DNA of 64,000 nt from Punica granatum (lineage: Eukaryota; Streptophyta; Magnoliopsida; Myrtales; Lythraceae). The notes beneath the pieces were generated by a model. It was not told where the DNA came from. It was given only the letters and a program-made list of their open reading frames with translations, and did not search any database. A program made the position numbers and the translations under genes. Location: positions 24,018,568 through 24,082,567 of the forward strand of contig NC_045134.1 of the NCBI RefSeq assembly GCF_007655135.1, read 5' to 3'. Shown piece by piece: positions 56,577 through 64,000 of the stretch. How positions within the stretch are numbered: position 1 is the stretch's first letter; every line of letters starts with the position of its first letter.

Positions 56577-58499
56577 AGAAAAGGTAATAAATTGAAAAAA
56601 TGACGATTTTACCCCCTGGAGCCGATGAACCGAAATTGGGTGCTGACACAGATTAGACTGTATATGATGTTAGGGCACTCTTATGTTGTACAGTCAAACA
56701 TCTTCATATTTAGCATCAGACTCAGCAGCTACCTCTGGATCAACAGGACTTTCATCAATAACCTCAGGTGCCAAAATTTCCTCCTCCCATACTGAAACAT
56801 CTCCATTTTCAGAAGGATTATACACTTCTGCATGGTCGTCTTCCTCCACAGGCACCGGACTTTGCTCAGTTATATCATTCTCCTGATCTGGAGTAGGATC
56901 TAAAACAAGAGCATCTTTAGGGGCAATCTGATGTCAATAGGCACTTCATACATTTGGAGCTTAGTAAATACTTACCCTCCAACAGCCACAGGGGCTTCTA
57001 CATCACTAGCAGGAACAGGGTTTGCATCCAAGAGCTGGAGTTCCTCAACATATCTGAATATGTCATTCAGAACAAAATAGCCTTTATGTTGAGGTGCTAG
57101 GAAGAAACTCTGAGTGAATTTCCGCCTCACATTATCTTTTCCAGTCAAATATCCAGTGACAAGAACAAGAACTCCACCATTGTAAGAATCCTGTGCATCA
57201 ACTGTGCTTATCTCTGCACTGAATTCACCATAATCAAGCGACAGCATCTTCTCTTTGATTGCCTGCATTTTAGGATAAGTAAGATGCAATTTCTAATGTA
57301 CAAGCTCATGCGAGAGGGTATAATTCAAGCAACAGATCAAGTGACTAGGAAACATCAAAGACAAAACACTTCCATCAAGATATTAGTCGCAGGTTCTTGT
57401 GATTGAGAACATGCTAGAACATAGCGTTCGACAAACTATAAGTTCCGAGAACAAACGATTGGCTCACTTCTATCCATGCCAAGTCCCTATTCCACAGCTG
57501 ACTGACCAAGAAAGAAATAAATACTACTATAACTTCATGCATTCAAAAATTAAACACTTCAAAGTTTTAATCCTTTCCTATTACTATAATAAAAAAAAAA
57601 AAAGGTACATACCCAGAGACCAGCAGAAACAAACACACACACTCACAAAGAGCTAACCTTCATAGTTGTGGTGATCCCCATGATTCCATTTTCTTCAGGA
57701 CGGCCAAGTTTGCTGATGTCCTGATAAAACCGATGAACACGCTCCGGCGATTGATGCAGAATGGGGTAGTATTGAAGGACGAATGCCTTGCTGACCTATA
57801 CCACACGATCCATAAATCAATAGAGAATAAAAAATTAGAGCCACGGCAGAAACAAATAGAGAAATTTAGGGTCATCAGCTTAAGAAGTAGAATAAATACA
57901 TACAACATTGGCACTCAGAGGGACTATCGTAGTTGGGGCTTGCTGCACTGCCATTACTTCTTTCGATCACAAACCCGGTAACCGCAAACCTACAAAACAA
58001 GTTACTGATATCACAATCAACATGAAATAAAGTAGAACCTAGCAAGAAAAACACGTGATCATGAGCAAAATCTTATTCAACCAATAAATTGCTCATGAGC
58101 AGATAATCCCACTAATATAATCATGAAATCTACATTATTGCAATCAACTGCCGATCGCGAAGTACCACCATGATTTGAGCTCAGCAACACAATATGTTTG
58201 ACAGCATCCGACTCTCAGCGAAATCAAGAATTCCACATGAACAGAAGCAAAGAAACCATTCTTGCTCAGCAAAATTGTGAATCCAATAACAGAAGCCCAA
58301 AATTTTTATAAAAAAAAAAAAAAAAACTAAGAGCATAAAGAAGCATCGTCCAATTACACTAATGACTTTCCGTACAACCATTTGGCAGAAAAGGCAGGCA
58401 TTGCAAAACGAAGCATCAACCAGGCGAGCAGAGATAGTTGACGAGTGAGAGAACGAGTTACCTCTTGAGTTTCTGAGTGGCTGGTCGAACTGAGGCGAG

Positions 58500-59260
58500 A
58501 GAGTAACTCCGAATGCAGTTTATGATCAGAATAGTGAACGCTACAAGGGTTCTACTAATATATGTATGTTAGTTTTACCACGATTGAGGATTTCTTTTCT
58601 AGCAATGTTACACCAAAACAAAAGCAGATGCTGAAGTGCACTAGTTGTTAGGTAAAATCCACAGGTCTACTTTGGACTCGGGCCCATCCGCAACCCAAAA
58701 GCTTAAGCCAATGGGTTACTAGACCATTATCTCTTATAAACCTATGGATTTCCTCTCAACTTTTCCATGTGGGATTACTTCCAACACCCGCACTCACCAT
58801 TCTCCATATAGGAGAGAAACCGGCCCAACAATTCCCCCTCTTCTCGACTATATGGAGGACTTCGAGCCGGGCTTTCACTTCCGAACTCGGATACCCAATT
58901 GTTAGGCCCATCACTAGCCACGAGTTCCACACTCGAGCCTTGGTGTGGTGTTGGGTTTCCACGCATAGCGTGTGCGCTTCTCCAAGATCGTTACCTTGGG
59001 CTTTGATACCACTTGTTAGGTAAAATCCACAGGTCTACTTTGGACTCGGGCCCATCCGCAACCCAAAAGCTTAAGCCAATGGGTTACTAGACCATTATCT
59101 CTTATAAACCTATGGATTTCCTCTCAACTTTTCCATGTGGGATTACTTCCAACACCCGCACTCACCATTCTTCATATAGGAGAGAAACCGGCCCAACACT
59201 AGTAAAGGTTAAAAGCTATCAACCACTTAACCAAAAAAAAAAAAGTCATAAAAGCTCTTT
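58500..59260. other. Unique replacement at the 5' end of G3BP copy B
   Basis: Homology with block A stops after CTGAGGCGAGAGAG at 58503 and resumes near 59260 (TTTTATGTATTTTAGGCAGCC). The intervening sequence is unrelated to the promoter and leader of copy A and holds a TRIM. Confidence 0.7.
58646..59198 (-). mobile_element. Young TRIM retrotransposon
   Basis: Two 185-bp LTRs (58646–58830 and 59014–59198) start TGTTAGGTAAAATCC and end CCGGCCCAACA. By eye they differ at one base (CATTCTCC versus CATTCTTC). Target duplications CTAGT at 58641–58645 and 59199–59203 are perfect. On the minus strand TGGTATCAAAGC abuts the right LTR (primer-binding site for initiator tRNA-Met), and GAGAAGAGGGGGAAT abuts the left LTR (polypurine tract), fixing the orientation. 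The 183-bp middle has no coding capacity. Confidence 0.95.
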
Positions 59261-60350
59261 TTATGTATTTTAGGCAGCCGTAGGACTTAATTTACATTAA
59301 GAAATGAATTGAATAATGGCTAATTGCGTAAAAGAAAAGGCCTATTTGGGTCCATTTCCAAATCTAACAGAACACCAAATTTAAAATCTTAACAAAGTAA
59401 TGCACATCTCAATTAAAGAAAGAATTGCGTTGCAATAGGCCTTCCAAGCCTCTCTCTACGGCATGACAAAGTTTTATTTGTGATGAGTATATTGCGTTGC
59501 AATGTCATAATTAAATAAATGTTCGTTAATATTTATTGATTTTTGGAAATATCCCCAAATAAATTTACTGTTAACAAAAATAATATATTTTTTTATATTT
59601 AGTGACACAATGTCATGTGATATACTTATTACTCATAATACCTTCTCAAAATTACATACTTTCTTTATTCAATTGCACCCTCCACCACTCTTTTTTTTGC
59701 TTTCTTCACTTATTTCTAGTAGAATATATCTACATACTTCTAGCATCTTATTGATTTATAATTATTAAGATAGCATATTTTACTTGAGGAATTGACTACA
59801 CCTGCAGGTGTACGTCGGGGCACCTTCTTTAGGGTGTTTCCGTTGAAGTTTTTCAAAAGAATTTCAAAATAATCCTTTTCGTGTCTACCGAAAAAAAAAA
59901 TCATCCTTTTTCGTTAATAATATATTCTTGCACTATTAGGTATTGACTAAAAATAAATATATGAATTAGATGTTCAAGTGTATATTAATCTCAATTGATA
60001 GGTTGAGAGTATTTCTTGGTCTCATTGAGAAAAATTGAATTGATGGATATTGGACTTTGTATTGTTGAGAGTGAAAAAGCATCTTATTCCATTTCCTTTT
60101 GACATGGGATGACTCATCCTCGCACATATACAACGCTAGATTACCTTCATGGAGAAGGCTCAAGTACATAATAAAAGGGGAACAAGTTATCTCTTTTGTT
60201 TAATCCAATATTACTTGAAATAGGCTGATAGACAAGAAAAATAAAAAATTATTATTTTCCATCCGATGAGCTTGGTGAGCTCACACGATCTTACGATTCG
60301 CATCCGTATGATCTAATTACTAGGGATGATCCGATGCATATAGAATCAGT

Positions 60351-63300
60351 TCATCCATGAAGTGGCAAATCAAGGCGCGGTTTCAGGACAACCCTGAGAG
60401 GGCTCGTCCTGGGCAGGGCGATGCCCTGGCCCTCGCCCATGTCAATCGGCCCGTCCCCAACAGTCGTTATGTTGAAACCTTGCAGCATGCGAGCCAGCGT
60501 CAGGTGAACCAACTGAAGCCCGAACGTGGCACCTGGGCACGACCTTCGTCCAGAACTAAAGGGGATGTACTCGAAACTCTGGCCTCTGATGTCGACCTTC
60601 TCATGCTCCTTCAGGAACCTCTCAGGGCGGAATTCGTCGGGGTTGGACCACATCGTGGGGTCCCTCTGAAGCTTCCATATATTGACTAATAGACGCGTAT
60701 CCTTAGGAACGGAGTAACCTGCAATGTGACAATCCTCCAAGGCTTCGCGGATTCCCGTTAATGGAGCTGGTGGATAGAGACGCAGAGTCTCCTTCACGAT
60801 GGCCTGGAGATATTTCAGGCTTCCGATGTCCGATTCTTGGACCCACCGCTCCCGTCCGACGACTGTGTCTAGCTCTTCTTGGGCATGCTTCAGGGCGCGG
60901 GGATTGTTCAATAACAATGCTACAGCCCACGTCATGGTCAATGCCGTGCTTTCTGAACCGGTGAATATGAGAATCTGCAAAATTTAGTGAAAAAAGAAAA
61001 ACAAATAATATCAGTATCAAGTTCGGAAGATATAATTACGATTCAGTTCATACCATAGTCAAAAATGAAAATTTTATTTTCCTTTTAGGGGAAATTTTGC
61101 ATAATCATTGTCCAGGATCCCAGATTGAACGATGGAAATATAAATGAAGATGTTTGAAATGGTGGATAGATTCGATAAATTTGAAATCACATGAATTTTT
61201 ACTTTAAGAATAAAAAATCTGGATAGCTTTAATAGAAGTGGAGGAAATCACGTAATTTATTAAGATTATTTGCCATATACAGTGCTGCACGCTTTCGGCT
61301 AGTAATGAAGATGTTTCATGTTCGATTCTCGTAGTAGGACTACTTGTACCATTTATTAGTCATTAGGATTTTTATTTGATATATTTGACTCATGAACCTC
61401 TTGGTAATCAGGAAACATGGTTTCTCTTGTCTCATTTTGGTGGTTTTTCCCTCCTAATCACAAATTTGGCATAAAATTCACCGAGAAAACAAAAGAGCTA
61501 TTCATAACATTTGATTATCTCATTCTCCATAAGAATATACCATGGATATTATGCAACGGAGGTGCGTCCGTTGGTCAGGATTGGGCCGGTATGGACTGGG
61601 CTAGGCAGTGGCCTTGGGCCCAATGGGCTACACAAGCCAGCCCAGGCCTGGCCATCAACACAGGACCAATGGGAGGCCGGCACGATTTTTTCAGTGGGCT
61701 TAATAAATGATGCTGTTCCCTTAATCCAAGAAAAAATCTCCCAATATTTTGAAATGTTGAGAAAGAGGATACAACGTATTGGTACACGTTTTTACCGGTT
61801 AATCAATAGGTTAAAGGTTTAGTTCTCGCAATGAACTACCTGTGCCCCTTTATTATTTTTAAAATTTTTTATTTCATTATACTAAGGTTATTACTCGTGC
61901 AATATAAAAAAGTTTTAATTGTTATTTCTTTTTCTATTCTTTTCTCTGAGACTGAGACTTAATCTCGTTTCCGATATACTTGACCCTAGAGCTGTTCTGC
62001 GGACGGGATGAGGGGCGGGTTTTAGAGAAAATTTAAGGACACAGACTTGTTTGGGTCAAGGATCTCACAGATCCCCAAGAACCTAAACCAAATTCAAGGA
62101 AAAAACCGACCATTGCCACGGATCGAGTTTTATCGGCCAGTTCTTAGTAATTAACCTAAGTACAGTTTTATCATAATAAAAAAATCCTTATGCCTAAATG
62201 GCTAAATTGAATCTATCCATTACTTTATTTAAGAGAAGAAAAGATTAATGAAACTTTGGGATGGTATTAATTAAAGGTAGAAAGGAAGAGATGAACAGTC
62301 TGAGAAAAAAAAAGGACAAAAACTGATGCAAAAGCTGTTGCATTATTTGTGGGGGTCGTTGTTCCAGCCGCCCACGCATTATTTTTCTTTTTCTTTTTTG
62401 TTTTTTAAAAAATGTGGGGTTTTAAAAATATTAAAAAAATATTTTAGTCTCTAAAATATTTTATGTCGGCAATGGAAATCCTATCACGAACTATCACTGG
62501 AATTTTTAGGTTGCGTTTGATTTCATAGTAGGATTTTAAAATCAGATTTTGATTTTGATTTTGAGTAGTATAAATGGGCCCCACTTATATGTGTTATGTT
62601 GTTTTGTTGTGGAAAAAAGTGGTATAAATAGGGCCCACTCTTTGACTTTGTAAGAGTTATTTTGTTTTGTAGTGGGTAGAGTTAAAGTTAGAGTTGTGAT
62701 TCTAAAATACCATCTTGAAACCAAACAAGCCTTAGTCTTTCTTTTTTCCGGGGAGTCTCTAATCTATGTGAAGTCCATGTGGTGAAAATCGGACCACTTT
62801 AGAGACTTATAGAGTATCTCCCAATGAAGATGATTTTAACTTTTTAACTTTTTATCAAGTACTTCTATATATATATATATATATATATTATGTGTTAAGG
62901 AAGAAAAATTCTAGTTCGAATCAGGCTAAAATGGTTTCCGATTTCAAAACCCGAACCTTAATAACAGAGAAAACTTATTCTAATAATCCCATAATACCAA
63001 AAAATTGGGGTAGTTCTGCTCAGATCTGCTCGGGTTTTTTAGTTGCGTTGGTTTTTTACACAGCCCTGCCCGACCTTGGCCAGGAATCTTTTTATCTTTT
63101 GAAACTCAAGTCTTGTGGGTTATTTTTTATTTTTTATTTTATAATGCAATTTTCTAAATTAAATAAAGAAAAAAAAAGCAGAAAATTGAAATTAATTAGT
63201 ACCAGGGCAGTAGCCTTGATGACAGTCTCCCGGTCACGCCCGAAGAACATTGGCTCGCTCTCCGTTAACCTCTCGAGCAGAATCTCCATTAAATTATCGG

Positions 63301-63815
63301 CTTCTTTGTCATCGATCTCATGTCTGCCTCTCTGTTTCCTCTTCTCAATATGCTCCTTTAGCCACTTATCAAGGACATAGTCAAGCTCCTTCCCCGTCTC
63401 CTTCATCGCCTTCACGTGCCCTTGGATATCCGCCCACTCGAGCCAAGGGATCATGTCCGACAGGACGAAAACTCCACTCAGGTACAAGAAGTCCTCGATC
63501 GCCTTCTTGAACCGGCAAGCATCGGAGCCTGCCTTGCCAAACTCGGCGTCCGAGAACTTCTTCCCGGCAATAATCCTCAGGTTTATGTTGAAGGTGAGGT
63601 GCTCGAACTGCTTGTCAATGGGAATAACGAGGCTGTCATGTTGGGAGCGGGAGAGGAGATCCGCCATGAAGGAGGCTATCTCAGAGGCCCTAACATGGAG
63701 GAGTCGCTCGACGCGGTGGCTTGAGAGGAGCTCGAGGGCAGCGATTTTTCGGATTTCACGCCAGTATGGCCCTGTGGGCGCCAAGGCAAAAATAGCATTA
63801 TCATATCCGATGTAC
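60351..63815 (-). CDS. CYP82-family cytochrome P450, open copy B (5' exon outside window)
   Basis: Two exons are inside the window: 63203–63815 (613 nt) and 60351–60974 (624 nt, to TGA), joined in phase by GT–AG. The first exon, by analogy with 43928–44286, lies beyond 64000. Visible text: YIGYDNAIFALAPTGPYWRE, the C-helix W-R; the I-helix FTGSEST; KETLRLYPP (ExxR); FRPERF; FSSGRRSCPG with the heme-ligand cysteine; and an intact C-terminus ending DLPLHG. The 411 visible residues plus about 120 in exon 1 give the usual P450 length of about 530. The family acts at the ER with a P450 reductase; CYP82 members hydroxylate alkaloids, terpenoids, coumarins or flavones, but the substrate cannot be told here. 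No stop, frameshift or splice defect in the visible part, unlike copy A. Confidence 0.88.
61300..61850. other. Intron 2 of CYP82 copy B
   Basis: Collinear with intron 2 of copy A, including the SINE-like words and the GGGCCGGTATGGACTGGG segment. The open frames near 61417–61822 match decayed sequence in A and are not coding. Confidence 0.5.
62510..62735. mobile_element. MITE in CYP82-B intron
   Basis: Left GGTTGCGTTTGATTTCATAG...GATTTTAAAATCA and the complement of the right end GGCTTGTTTGGTTTCAAGATGG...ATTTTAGAATCA are inverted termini. It is related to the MITE at 14619–14807 and sits where block A carries a different element. Confidence 0.65.
62866..62888. repeat. (TA)n microsatellite
   Basis: About eleven TA units within the CYP82-B intron. 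Confidence 0.9.
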
Positions 63816-64000
63816 CTGTCCATGTCAATATATTAGGAATAGTAATAATAACATGAACAATCAACAATAAATAACAATCCATGATGGCGAATATCAACGG
63901 TTAATCATGTGCTACAAGGCGGCCATCGGTTGCCAAACATTATGCACTGTTTCATGTTGCAAGTTTTGTTCCAGACGATATGATGCTCGATCTAGATACT

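Larger units (their letters stand above)
53614..56648 (+). mobile_element. Long coding-free LTR unit (probable solo LTR), family 1, copy 3
   Basis: Begins TGTGGAATTTCGTCTCG and ends GGTGCTGACA, with the perfect 5-bp duplication CAGAT at 53609–53613 and 56649–56653. The empty site survives in block A (AAACAGATTAGACTG near 35140), so insertion followed the duplication. The 5' kilobase matches 6290 onward (GGGAGTATCCACCTTC, GGTTCGTACAAT). There is no retroviral-type coding text and the termini do not recur internally. It interrupts intron 4 of dead G3BP copy B. Confidence 0.88.
51501..57954 (-). pseudogene. G3BP-like gene, dead copy B
   Basis: The exons are recognisable by comparison with copy A: 57904–57954, 57658–57795, 56976–57262, up to 56899 (exon 4), 53391–53556, 53172–53296, 53030–53089, 51898–51961, 51501–51793. 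NTF2 (VSKAFVLQYYPILHQSPE), RNP2 (IHLKGLP) and RNP1 text survive. Damage: a 2-base loss at the end of exon 3; exon 4 loses KKSYASI and its donor through a deletion of about 100 bp; a 10-base insertion in exon 5 creates a stop, with a deletion after it; a 1-base loss shifts the C-terminus past the normal stop. A 3-kb LTR unit sits in intron 4, and the promoter and leader exon are absent. The GC donor of the last intron is kept. Confidence 0.92.
50715..64000. repeat. Segmental duplication, block B (continues past the window)
   Basis: Collinear partner of 31430–44390. The NB-ARC part of the CNL (49630–50715) extends homology-free to the left because block A lost or never had it. Block B has gained a MITE, a 3-kb LTR unit and a TRIM, and still continues at position 64000. 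Confidence 0.92.

Noticed and set aside
1..64000. CRISPR arrays, bacterial operons or phage genes
   Set aside because: The tandem repeats are microsatellites, minisatellites or transposon parts. No spacer pattern or prokaryotic gene was seen, and introns and plant families show this is plant nuclear DNA.

Overview
This is nuclear DNA from a eudicot plant. The evidence is multi-exon genes with GT–AG introns, three plant-specific or plant-typical protein families (S1/SPH secreted proteins, a CC-NB-ARC-LRR resistance-gene lineage, a CYP82 cytochrome P450) and plant-type LTR, TRIM, MULE-like and CACTA-like elements in AT-rich spacer. I cannot name the species from sequence alone; a woody Myrtales-type genome is only a guess.

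Left half (about 1–30,300). A dispersed cluster of self-incompatibility-protein-S1-like (SPH) genes sits in transposon-rich DNA. Four single-exon genes look intact (3685–4134 minus, 12968–13417 plus, 26055–26492 minus, 27898–28356 minus) and a fifth is broken (5405–5844 minus). Each intact protein has a signal peptide and the four family cysteines. Three of them, and the pseudogene, share the bases around the start codon; two share a core promoter and about 700 bp of 3' flank. The spacer contains two very long coding-free LTR units of one family with perfect 5-bp target duplications (6290–10793, and 53614–56648 in the right half), a truncated inverted relative (14870–16402), an unrelated solo LTR (21250–22727), a degenerate TRIM (11681–12187), a MULE-like MITE with a 9-bp duplication (10936–11475), further MITEs, and a long near-perfect hairpin (27143–27529) between the last two S1 genes.

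Right half (about 31,430–64,000). A large direct duplication dominates. Block A (31430–44390) and block B (about 50715 to the window end) each carry, in order, a CNL resistance-gene fragment (plus), a G3BP-like NTF2+RRM RNA-binding protein gene (minus) and a CYP82 P450 gene (minus). The copies decayed reciprocally. In A the G3BP gene is intact (nine coding exons, 466 residues, TATA box and telo-box-bearing 5' region) and the P450 is dead. In B the G3BP gene is dead (no promoter, frameshift, stop, lost splice site, LTR insertion) while all visible P450 exons are open. Both CNL copies are broken, but they keep complementary parts: NB-ARC plus first LRRs in B, C-terminal LRRs in A.

Between the blocks (44,400–49,600) is AT-rich spacer with a non-autonomous CACTA-like element (47197–48448) and a MITE. 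Block B also carries a nearly unmutated TRIM (58646–59198) whose two 185-bp LTRs differ at one base.

Expected protein roles, from family knowledge: secreted S1-type cysteine-rich signals or unknown extracellular factors; a cytoplasmic stress-granule/mRNA-binding protein (G3BP); an ER-anchored specialised-metabolism monooxygenase (CYP82). No operon-like functional link is implied. The shared theme is duplication followed by decay.
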